Positions 1-5,172 of a stretch of DNA of 6,468 nt are shown here, piece after piece. Position 1 is the stretch's first letter. Every line of letters begins with the position of its first letter. The position numbers and the translations under genes were made by a program. Below the pieces are notes generated by a model, which made no database searches, was not told where the DNA came from, and was given only the letters and a program-made list of their open reading frames with translations. Source of the DNA: Sulfurimonadaceae bacterium (lineage in GTDB: Bacteria > Campylobacterota > Campylobacteria > Campylobacterales > Sulfurimonadaceae); NCBI GenBank assembly GCA_030610325.1, contig JAUWRZ010000125.1, forward strand, positions 1 through 6,468, given 5' to 3'.

Positions 1-2
1 CA

Positions 3-1376
3 CTTGTAGGCAAGGAGGAGTTGAGCAGCTTTACTGAGACACTGACTATTTATGGTGTCATAATGGCCTCTGTGCTGCTACTGAGTGGACTTTCGATGTT
101 CAATCGGGCCGCAAAACTCTTCTCCTCAGTGCTCATCGCGCTGTTCGCTTTGGGGAATGTGGCAACCGCTGCACTGATCGATACCTCAAAAGTCGCTTCT
201 GCGATCAGATACAACCTGATCAAAGGCACGATGCTCTCTTACAACCTTGACTACAGCTACGCTGCTGAAGAGACAGATCTGCAGCAAAAGAGTGATGACT
301 TCAGGTCCCATTTCATCAAAACGGAGCCCACTACCGCGAGACCTGATATCATCATCTTGTTCGCTGAGTCGTTCTCCGCTTCTGATTCGGAGCTGACAAG
401 CGGTCTTCCCGGCAGGACGCCGATGTTCGATGCCATTTCGAAAGATGGTGTGCTGTATAGAGGGTTCATCGCTGAAGGTGCCTCGACAGACAGAGCGTAT
501 GTGAGTGTCATCAATGGGATAGCACCGATCATGTATTCACTCGATCACAACAGATATAGACCGTATACCGCCTATCCTGAGAGTCTGCCGACAGTGATGA
601 GGGAAGCTGGCTACCATACGATATTTGCCAAGACCTACACGCTTGACTTCCTCGATCTTCGTGAGTGGGTGAAAGACGTTGGTTTTGATGAGGCTTATGG
701 ACGCGATGAGGTCTTTGGCCGGGACGAGCGCTATACGTTCGCATCACAGCCTGATGAGGTGCTGTTCAAAGACGCACTGGACAGAGTCGACGAGTTTGCA
801 GGTAAGAAGCCGCTCTTTATGATGCTCACGACGATATCAACGCATGTGCCTTTTGCTACTCCATATGGAGATGACATGGAGACGGCGTATGCTTACAGTG
901 ACCAGGAGGTCGACCGGTTTTACCAGGCATTGCAGGGGCGTGACTTCTTTGAGAACGGCATCCTGATCGTCTTGGGAGACCACAGGAGGATTCTACCTAT
1001 GGAAGATGATGAACATGCACTATACGGAGACTCGGCCTATGCCAGAGTAGCTGCTCTGGCTGTTGGCAAAGGATTTGAGCCTGGAAGGGTGGAGGAGCGT
1101 GTCTTCTCGCAGACGGATATCACCTATACATTGAAACATCTGATCGGTTCCGGTCACGTCAGAGACGACTATAACGACCTGATCACCGGAGAGTATCGCA
1201 GAGCGTATGCGATCCATGACCTCTATGCTAACAAGACCAGGGTGATGGCTGTTGGCCTGAAGAGCCATGCGATATGCGACTTCACGACGATTGACTACGA
1301 GAAGGCTCCGTCGTGGTCACGCAGGGTCTCGCAGATAAGGGCATACTATCAGCAACATGAAAAGGAAGGGCTATGA
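3..1376 (+). CDS. LtaS-like/sulfatase-fold phosphoglycerol transferase family protein, 5' end outside window
   Basis: This is the C-terminal part of an inner-membrane, LTA-synthase-like alkaline-phosphatase-superfamily enzyme. Counting from the TTG at 21 as residue 1, two hydrophobic segments (about 8-25 and 33-53) precede the catalytic domain (about 105-400). Family landmarks are visible: E116 after a hydrophobic strand (IIILFAES), the S155/T156 region where the nucleophilic Thr is expected, H275 in STHVPF, and D320-H321 in LGDHR. These match the metal ligands and nucleophile of LtaS-type enzymes, which move phosphoglycerol or similar head groups onto periplasmic glycans or lipids. The frame is open to the window edge, family members usually carry about five membrane helices, and the GGAGG lies only 2 nt from the TTG, so I take the gene as truncated rather than starting at 21. 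G+C is clearly higher than in all downstream genes. The donor and acceptor cannot be told from sequence; a phosphoethanolamine transferase or other sulfatase-fold enzyme is less likely. Confidence 0.8.
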   Translation, partial: LVGKEELSSFTETLTIYGVIMASVLLLSGLSMFNRAAKLFSSVLIALFALGNVATAALIDTSKVASAIRYNLIKGTMLSYNLDYSYAAEETDLQQKSDDFRSHFIKTEPTTARPDIIILFAESFSASDSELTSGLPGRTPMFDAISKDGVLYRGFIAEGASTDRAYVSVINGIAPIMYSLDHNRYRPYTAYPESLPTVMREAGYHTIFAKTYTLDFLDLREWVKDVGFDEAYGRDEVFGRDERYTFASQPDEVLFKDALDRVDEFAGKKPLFMMLTTISTHVPFATPYGDDMETAYAYSDQEVDRFYQALQGRDFFENGILIVLGDHRRILPMEDDEHALYGDSAYARVAALAVGKGFEPGRVEERVFSQTDITYTLKHLIGSGHVRDDYNDLITGEYRRAYAIHDLYANKTRVMAVGLKSHAICDFTTIDYEKAPSWSRRVSQIRAYYQQHEKEGL

Positions 1377-1423
1377 CAGATCAAGGCGCTATAGCACTAT
1401 CCATATCATTCAATGAGTTTTGA
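1373..1423 (+). pseudogene. Start of a truncated downstream operon gene
   Basis: An ATG overlaps the stop of the preceding gene (ATGA at 1373-1376) and is preceded by a strong purine-rich ribosome binding site (AAGGAAGGG, about 1362-1370), the typical layout of translational coupling. The frame reads 16 codons (MTDQGAIALSISFNEF) and then TGA. If the TGA is read through, it continues plausibly (DEIIDHLF) to about 1440, where the sequence becomes very AT-rich. I read this as the 5' remnant of the next gene of the envelope operon, broken when the AT-rich ATPase segment arrived. The family is not recognisable from so few residues. It could also be a chance short frame. Confidence 0.35.
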
Positions 1424-1441
1424 GATGAAATCATAGATCAC

Positions 1442-1470
1442 TTGTTCTTAAAGACTATTTATAGTAAAAT
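1442..1470 (+). promoter_or_regulatory. Candidate sigma70-type promoter of the ATPase gene
   Basis: TTGTTC (1442-1447) and TAAAAT (1465-1470) are separated by 17 bp, which would start transcription near 1477, about 30 bp before the ATPase start codon. The -10 is one base from consensus and the -35 keeps only TTG. The region is AT-rich, so alternative -10 boxes (for example TATAGT at 1475-1480) exist. Confidence 0.45.
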
Positions 1471-1497
1471 ATATTATAGTAACATGAATTACTGTAA
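1459..1497. repeat. Three 9-bp boxes at 15-bp period (operator-like array)
   Basis: TTATAGTAA occurs at 1459-1467 and again at 1474-1482, and TTACTGTAA follows at 1489-1497, so all three begin exactly 15 bp apart. The third box is also close to the reverse complement of the second (8 of 9), making 1474-1497 an inverted repeat with a 6-nt centre. The array covers the presumed -10 and transcription start and ends 9 bp before the ATPase start codon, where a repressor site would be expected. No regulator can be assigned. Confidence 0.45.
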
Positions 1498-1506
1498 AAG
1501 TGGAGA

Positions 1507-2814
1507 ATGATGAGATTTTATAACAGAGAAAAAGAACTTAAGATCCTTAGAGAGATTGAAAACTCATCAAAAGTCTCTTCAAAGATGACAGTTATCGTTG
1601 GACGAAGAAGAATTGGAAAGACTAAACTGATTCAAGAAGCATATAAAAACAAACTCTATCTCTTTGTATCAAAGAAAGATGAGCCTCTTTTATGTGAAGA
1701 GTTTATCTCCATCATTCAAAACACTTTGGATGTAAAAGTATTTGGTCAAATCACTAAGTTTAAGGATCTTTTTGAATACCTTATGGAGTTAGCCAAAACA
1801 AAATCTTTCACTCTAGTAATAGATGAGTTCCAAGGATTCCTGCAGATCAACGATAGCATCTATTCTGATATGCAAAACATATGGGATAGCCACAAAGATA
1901 CCTCTAAAATGAATCTTGTATTAAGTGGTTCTATCTATTCACTTATGAAAAAAATATTTGAAGATAAAAAAGAACCTCTTTTTGGTCGGGCAAACAATAA
2001 GATCCATTTAAAATCATTTACTATACAAACTATTAAAGAGATCCTGCAAGAGAACTATCCAACGTATACTAATGATGATCTATTATCATTTTACATATTG
2101 ACCGGCGGAGTAGCAAAATATGTTGAGATCCTTGTAGATAATGCTGCTTTTACATTAGAGAAGCAACTTGAACTTATATTTGATGAGTACTCACTTTTTT
2201 TAGAAGAGGGCAAAAATCTACTTGTTGAAGAGTTTGGCAAAGAGTACACCACATACTTTTCTATTCTTTCTCTTATAGCATCGTCAAAGACCGCTAGAGT
2301 AGAGATAGAGAGCATCCTAGGTAAAAATGTAGGTGGTTATTTAGATAGATTGGAAAATGAATACACGATTATTAAAAAAGTCAAACCTATCTTTGCAAAA
2401 GAGGGAAGTAGAACCCTAAGATATGAGATCATAGATAATTTTTTCAACTTCTGGTTTAGATTTATTTATAAATATAGAAGTGCTATCGAAATTGAAAATT
2501 ATGAATATGTAAAAGATATTGTAAATAGAGATTACACAACATATAGTGGTTACTTTTTAGAGAAGTATTTTATAGAAAAACTCAAACTCTCAAATCAATA
2601 CTCAGATATTGGTACATATTGGGAAAGAGGAAATGAAAACGAGATAGATATCGTCGGAGTGAATGATGATTCTAAGAGTATGTTGATCGTTGAAGTAAAA
2701 AGACAAGCAAAAAAAATAGATATCAATAAGCTTCACGAAAAAGCTATAAAATTAGTATCTAAACATAAAAAGTATACCGTTGACTATATTGGGTATTCTT
2801 TAGAAGATATGTAG
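1507..2814 (+). CDS. AAA-type ATPase of the ATPase_2 + DUF234 family with PD-(D/E)XK-like C-terminus
   Basis: This is a cytoplasmic P-loop ATPase of the type annotated as archaeal ATPase (ATPase_2) followed by DUF234. Visible parts in order: an N-terminal NREKEL motif; Walker A GRRRIGKT (32-39); Walker B LVIDEF (103-108); a sensor-like LSGS (139-142); a conserved LFGR (158-161); a winged-helix-like stretch (about 245-295); FWFRF (315-319); and a C-terminal nuclease-like signature, E379-x-D381, then E396-V-K398 (IVEVKRQ). At 435 residues it has the normal family length, so it looks intact. ATG ATG occurs at 1507 and 1510; the GGAG at 1502-1505 is better spaced for the second, so the true start may be 1510. 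It is a singleton with no operon partner. The coding sequence is far more AT-rich than the upstream gene, suggesting horizontal acquisition. The biological role of this family is not established; a defence or mobile-element role is an inference from the context. Confidence 0.85.
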   Translation: MMRFYNREKELKILREIENSSKVSSKMTVIVGRRRIGKTKLIQEAYKNKLYLFVSKKDEPLLCEEFISIIQNTLDVKVFGQITKFKDLFEYLMELAKTKSFTLVIDEFQGFLQINDSIYSDMQNIWDSHKDTSKMNLVLSGSIYSLMKKIFEDKKEPLFGRANNKIHLKSFTIQTIKEILQENYPTYTNDDLLSFYILTGGVAKYVEILVDNAAFTLEKQLELIFDEYSLFLEEGKNLLVEEFGKEYTTYFSILSLIASSKTARVEIESILGKNVGGYLDRLENEYTIIKKVKPIFAKEGSRTLRYEIIDNFFNFWFRFIYKYRSAIEIENYEYVKDIVNRDYTTYSGYFLEKYFIEKLKLSNQYSDIGTYWERGNENEIDIVGVNDDSKSMLIVEVKRQAKKIDINKLHEKAIKLVSKHKKYTVDYIGYSLEDM

Positions 2815-3118
2815 CTCTCTATTCTATGATAAGCTAGTTATCGATAGTCTTTTTGTCACTATCGTCACAAATGCTTGATGTCAACAAGCGTATAGGTCTC
2901 TGAGTTATTCCAGCTGATTATATGTAGAAGACGATGATACTTTGGCTCATGGCGATTATTCATGACTAATGGTCGTTTATCGATCGTATCAAACTTTTCT
3001 TCTCGGATTTCTGAGAGAAATAGAAACAAGTCGTATTTTGATTGCTGGTCGGGACCAGTCCTTTATAGTACTGAGTGAGAGGGAGAGCAAGTCTTTTACT
3101 GATTTCTGACTAAGTCAT
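2809..3118 (-). pseudogene. Decayed, truncated second copy of the AbiEii-partner antitoxin gene
   Basis: Read on the - strand, this stretch aligns closely base for base with the first part of the intact antitoxin gene at 4420-4959. The start codon (3116-3118) and AGGAGG-type ribosome binding site survive, but codon 3 is TAG where the intact gene has AAG. Several small indels (for example four extra bases near codon 14 and single-base losses near codon 22) and a second in-frame TAG follow. Clear homology stops at about 2822. A further 12-nt match (2809-2820 versus 4426-4437) corresponds to the last codons of the intact gene, so the copy may also carry an internal deletion of about 225 nt. No toxin gene follows it. 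It cannot make a functional antitoxin, though its operator may still bind the regulator. Confidence 0.8.
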
Positions 3119-3138
3119 ATCCTCCTCCTATATGCCAA

Positions 3139-3155
3139 GATTATAGCCGATAATC
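3139..3155. promoter_or_regulatory. Conserved operator candidate in the decayed module
   Basis: GATTATAGCCGATAATC is an inverted repeat with 6-bp arms and a 5-bp centre. It is identical, all 17 bases, to 4980-4996 in front of the intact antitoxin gene, although the bases around it have diverged. It covers the TATAAT -10 box (3140-3145, - strand) of the old promoter. The old -35 has degraded. Confidence 0.55.
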
Positions 3156-3240
3156 GTCTTTTTTTGAAGAATCTATCGTACTTTGACTTTGTGTTTTAAT
3201 AGATTTGATTTAAGTTGTTTCAACTGATTATTTGTAGATG

Positions 3241-3254
3241 TTTCGCATGCGAAG
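3241..3254. repeat. Palindrome TTCGCATGCGAA at the end of the decayed repeat
   Basis: The perfect 12-bp palindrome at 3242-3253 matches the 14-bp palindrome at 5081-5094. Its distance from the operator candidate is 85 bp here and 84 bp in the intact copy. Homology between the two copies ends at this site. It may be a second regulator site or a marker of the duplication boundary. Confidence 0.5.
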
Positions 3255-3303
3255 GAAAAAAAGCACGCTAAGCTTTTAAAAGAAAGAAATTTTTTGCCTA
3301 TCT

Positions 3304-3578
3304 TTACACAATTCGTATTTATAAACGTTTTCCCATGGCAGCCACAGCATTTTTAATGGTTGCAAGAGTAATAGAAGTGTTTAGCAGATCCAGCAGTCGA
3401 TTTATTGCATTACGGCTTGTGTTTATTCGCTTTGCATCTCAGTTTTAGAGATATGCTCTTTACCATTGTCTTTTCAAGTTGATAGGCGCATCACTCGCTT
3501 GATGGAAAAGGCTTCTGCTTCCGCAAGCATACCTTCTTCTTCCAGAAAGTCATTAAATGTACTTCCGATACCCTGCAG
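3304..3578 (-). pseudogene. Decayed XRE-family (HigA-like) antitoxin gene
   Basis: No single frame is open, but three frames join into one recognisable protein of about 90 residues. From 3578 it reads QGIGSTFNDFLEEEGMLAEA and on to KRVM; one extra base near 3493 shifts to AYQLEKTMVKSISLKL; another near 3437 shifts to AKRINTSRNAINRLLD and then TSITLATIKNAVAAMGKRL. A stop codon (3319-3321) then interrupts just before the natural end IRIV and its stop at 3304-3306. This order, an N-terminal DDFL-EEG-like motif, IKRV, an HTH with TSR-x-x-x-x-RLLD, then T-x-x-T and GKRL, is that of short XRE antitoxins that follow RelE/HigB-like toxins. The probable start codon is now CTG. It is clearly non-functional. 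It lies directly downstream of a matching toxin fragment. Confidence 0.65.
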
Positions 3579-3640
3579 TGATCTCGTTGAATCTCCTTCA
3601 TACGCTTTTTTGCAAGATCGACCTCTTTGCTAGTTCGAAA
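3579..3640 (-). pseudogene. C-terminal remnant of a RelE/HigB-like toxin gene
   Basis: About 20 codons read FRTSKEVDLAKKRMKEIQRD immediately before the decayed XRE antitoxin. The pattern of a TxK segment, acidic residues and then AKKRMKE resembles the C-terminal tail of Gp49-like/HigB toxins (typically KKT-x-K followed by AKKR). These toxins normally precede the XRE antitoxin with a short gap or overlap, as here. The rest of the toxin is missing, replaced by the 3' end of the AbiEii-type toxin gene. A 62-codon frame running from a TTG at 3679 to 3491 is only a product of this decay. The assignment rests mostly on position and the AKKR motif, so it is moderate. Confidence 0.45.
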
Positions 3641-3658
3641 TATTACTTCAGTAATATT
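3639..3658. repeat. Inverted repeat across the AbiEii-type toxin stop codon
   Basis: On the - strand AATATTAC and GTAATATT are perfect 8-bp arms around a TGAA loop, with the toxin's TGA stop (3648-3650) formed at the junction. It lies exactly where the intact toxin gene meets the HigB-like remnant. It could act as a weak hairpin after the operon, but it lacks a G+C-rich stem and a U-run, so I do not call it a terminator. Confidence 0.5.
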
Positions 3659-4427
3659 CTGCAAGACTGCTCGCTTCAAGAACCTTCATCTCGTTATCGT
3701 CTAGCGGATGGAATCGGTGAATAGTGCTGATGATGTCAAAGAGATATGATGGTGCATTCTCAGCGAACATTGAATATTCTCTAGAAGGTGACATCTTCAA
3801 GATCCTGGCTTTATAGAGTCTTGTTGCAAGTTCGTCTTCGACGATTTGTTCTAATGCAAGTCGTAATTGATTGAGATGATTCATATTTACTTTGTTCTCA
3901 TCAAGGATGGTGTTGATGATTCCAGGGTCTTTGTGTATAGCGACGGCGATATCGAATATGTCTCTGGCGTTTGCTTTGTCTGCACGATAGAAAAGCTTCT
4001 TTGCAATGATCTCTTCCACCGTTTCTATTGACAACCCTTTGAACCCAAGCACATCTCCTTGGATATAGGGTATAGCCGTGAATGCACCGGTCTCAAAAAA
4101 TTGGATCTTCTCATATTCGTTGACAGCCATCTCGATGTAGTGACCTGGAAACTGAGTGGCACTTTCTTTATACTCATCTCCGTATCCGATCGAGTGCAGG
4201 CTATTAACCATCTCAGGAGACCATTGACTTGGCCGTAATTTTAGAAGAGGTTTTTTCTCATCTTTTGTATATATGAAGATGTCGATATCAGTAGAGTATC
4301 TGTGACTCCAATAGAAAGTGCTTAATGCAGTGCCACCGCCAAAGGCATATGGTGACCTAATGCCACTTGAGATGATGAGATCTATAGCGACTTTGAGCAT
4401 CTTTCTTTGTGGAGTGAAGTCAAGCAT
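3648..4427 (-). CDS. AbiEii/AbiGii-type nucleotidyltransferase toxin
   Basis: This is the toxin half of a toxin-antitoxin pair in the AbiEii/AbiGii nucleotidyltransferase family. Such enzymes use NTPs; related MenA-type proteins add nucleotides to tRNA acceptor ends, and founding members act in abortive phage infection. The substrate here is unknown. The polymerase-beta-like core is complete: GGGTALS (30-36), the metal-binding STDIDIF (45-51, with D47 and D49), and the C-terminal signature ETVEEIIAKKLFYRAD (135-150) followed by ARDIFDIA (154-161). Its length of 259 residues is normal for the family. The start ATG lies inside the end of the antitoxin gene (8-bp overlap, ATGCTTGA), indicating one mRNA and coupled translation. 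The 3' end abuts a foreign toxin remnant, so the last few residues might not be ancestral. All catalytic motifs are intact, so I expect an active protein. Confidence 0.9.
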   Translation of the reverse strand: MLDFTPQRKMLKVAIDLIISSGIRSPYAFGGGTALSTFYWSHRYSTDIDIFIYTKDEKKPLLKLRPSQWSPEMVNSLHSIGYGDEYKESATQFPGHYIEMAVNEYEKIQFFETGAFTAIPYIQGDVLGFKGLSIETVEEIIAKKLFYRADKANARDIFDIAVAIHKDPGIINTILDENKVNMNHLNQLRLALEQIVEDELATRLYKARILKMSPSREYSMFAENAPSYLFDIISTIHRFHPLDDNEMKVLEASSLAEYY

Positions 4428-4959
4428 GTAGCTCTCTCATCTTTTTGATGACAGACATACCGTTTGTCTTTGCAACATTATCAGGTGTGCCCTGGATCGG
4501 ACTTTTCTTATACATAATATGAAAGACCTTGTCCCAATAGTCATGATAGAGACTGCGCGATGAAGGGCTATTTCTGTAAGCAGACTTTACAAGTTTTTTT
4601 GTGATCGTCTTAAACTGAAGGAGTCGCTTGTAGTCATCTTCGTCACACTCTTTAAAGAAGCTTTCTATGATAAGTTGGTCGTCGATAGTCTTTTTATCAC
4701 TATCATCAAAGGCATGCTTGATGTCAGCAAGTGTATAGGTCTCTGAGCTATTCCTGTTGACTATGTGTAGAAGACGATGGTACTTTGGCTCATTGCGATC
4801 TTTCATGACTACTGATCGCTTATCGATCGACTCAAACTCTTCTTGTCGGATTTTTGAGAGAAATAGAAATAAGCCGTGTTTTCGATTGTCTGGGCGGGAC
4901 CAGTCCTTTATAGTGCTGAGAGGGACAGCAAGTCTTTTACTGATTTCTGACTTAGTCAT
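4420..4959 (-). CDS. HTH antitoxin/repressor paired with the AbiEii-type toxin
   Basis: This 179-residue protein is encoded first in the operon and overlaps the nucleotidyltransferase toxin by 8 bp, so by position it is the antitoxin and probable autorepressor. Residues 3-21 (KSEISKRLAVPLSTIKDWS) read as a helix-turn-helix of the kind that selects a DNA sequence. The remainder is mostly charged helical sequence with no family I recognise, including an acidic block near 85-109 and a conserved-looking RSLYHDYWDKVFHIMYKK (135-152) that may contact the toxin. It does not look like the classical AbiEi antitoxin, which is a winged-helix protein of different sequence. The start is well supported: AGGAGG at 4965-4970 with a 5-nt gap, and a promoter just upstream. 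A decayed paralogue lies at 2809-3118, which shows that this module, or part of it, has been duplicated. The antitoxin function is inferred from gene order. Confidence 0.75.
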   Translation of the reverse strand: MTKSEISKRLAVPLSTIKDWSRPDNRKHGLFLFLSKIRQEEFESIDKRSVVMKDRNEPKYHRLLHIVNRNSSETYTLADIKHAFDDSDKKTIDDQLIIESFFKECDEDDYKRLLQFKTITKKLVKSAYRNSPSSRSLYHDYWDKVFHIMYKKSPIQGTPDNVAKTNGMSVIKKMRELHA

Positions 4960-4964
4960 TTTGT

Positions 4965-4970
4965 CCTCCT
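4965..4970 (-). promoter_or_regulatory. Ribosome binding site AGGAGG of the antitoxin gene
   Basis: A full AGGAGG lies 5 nt before the ATG. It is much stronger than anything in front of the toxin start, which fits the need for antitoxin in excess. The same site is preserved in the decayed copy. Confidence 0.8.
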
Positions 4971-4979
4971 GTATGCCAT

Positions 4980-4996
4980 GATTATAGCCGATAATC
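4980..4996. promoter_or_regulatory. Candidate operator of the AbiEii-type module
   Basis: GATTAT-AGCCG-ATAATC is an inverted repeat overlapping the antitoxin -10 box. A protein bound here would block RNA polymerase, and the antitoxin carries an HTH, so autorepression is the simplest reading. The identical 17 bases survive in the decayed paralogous module at 3139-3155. Confidence 0.55.
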
Positions 4997-5009
4997 GCCT
5001 ATTTAGCAA
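4981..5009 (-). promoter_or_regulatory. Promoter of the antitoxin-toxin operon
   Basis: On the - strand TTGCTA (5004-5009) and a perfect TATAAT (4981-4986) are separated by 17 bp. Transcription would start near 4974, leaving a short leader with the AGGAGG. This is the best promoter match in the window. Confidence 0.7.
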
Positions 5010-5062
5010 AATCTATCACACTTTGACCTTCTAGTTTAAAAGATTTTATCAAAGTCGTTTGA

Positions 5063-5075
5063 GCAGATGATCTGC
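5063..5075. repeat. Inverted repeat GCAGAT-G-ATCTGC
   Basis: A perfect 6-bp inverted repeat with a single central base lies in the divergent intergenic region between the antitoxin and the HipA gene. The matching place in the decayed copy does not keep it, so it is either recent, dispensable, or relevant only to the HipA side. Confidence 0.3.
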
Positions 5076-5080
5076 AGATG

Positions 5081-5094
5081 TTTCGCATGCGAAA
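5081..5094. repeat. Perfect 14-bp palindrome TTTCGCATGCGAAA
   Basis: This self-complementary site lies about 85 bp upstream of the antitoxin promoter and is shared with the decayed copy (3241-3254), where 12 of its bases remain palindromic. It marks the upstream end of the duplicated segment. It could be an upstream operator half or a recombination boundary. Confidence 0.5.
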
Positions 5095-5172
5095 GTGTAT
5101 TGTTTTTTTCTTGTCTTGTCACAAAGAACACGGCTGCCGTATAGAGAAATGGAGAAGGATTTTCAAGACTAC

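Larger units (their letters stand above)
2822..3254. repeat. Decayed copy of a ~430-bp direct repeat
   Basis: This segment is a diverged direct repeat of 4663-5094. It covers part of an antitoxin gene, its ribosome binding site, promoter region and an upstream palindrome. The match starts with the shared TTCTATGATAAG (2822-2833 and 4663-4674) and ends abruptly at the palindrome TTCGCATGCGAA. Most differences are single bases plus a few small indels. Confidence 0.85.
4663..5094. repeat. Intact copy of a ~430-bp direct repeat
   Basis: This is the counterpart of 2822-3254 in the same orientation. It contains roughly the first 297 bases of the intact antitoxin gene plus its control region. The two copies flank the toxin gene and the HigBA-like remnants, so recombination between them would remove the toxin and leave a chimeric antitoxin. 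Confidence 0.85.

Noticed and set aside
21..26. TTG at 21 with a nearby GGAGG as the true start of the first gene
   Set aside because: The frame is open to the window edge, the GGAGG is only 2 nt from the TTG, and the family normally has more membrane helices, so a truncated gene is more likely.
257..1268. Open frames on the - strand at 257-532, 529-747 and 1020-1268
   Set aside because: All lie opposite the well-supported LtaS-like gene, have no recognisable domains and no promoter or RBS of note.
1459..1497. Periodic boxes as a small CRISPR array
   Set aside because: Repeats of 9 bp with 6-bp spacers are far too short, and no cas genes are present.
2091..2315. 74-codon frame on the - strand inside the ATPase gene
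   Set aside because: Low-complexity serine-rich translation opposite a gene with clear family motifs; a shadow frame.
2829..2843. GATAA-GCTAG-TTATC inverted repeat as a terminator for the ATPase gene
   Set aside because: The arms are only 5 bp and A/T-rich, and the segment is derived from antitoxin coding sequence.
3639..3658. Rho-independent terminator after the toxin gene
   Set aside because: The stem is almost entirely A-T and is not followed by a run of T on the transcribed strand.
3491..3679. 62-residue protein read on the - strand
   Set aside because: Its N-terminal third matches a toxin tail and the rest is out-of-frame antitoxin sequence; it is better explained as decayed genes.
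4757..4981. 74-codon frame on the + strand opposite the antitoxin gene
   Set aside because: The antitoxin strand has promoter, RBS, operator and operon logic; this frame has none and runs into the control region.
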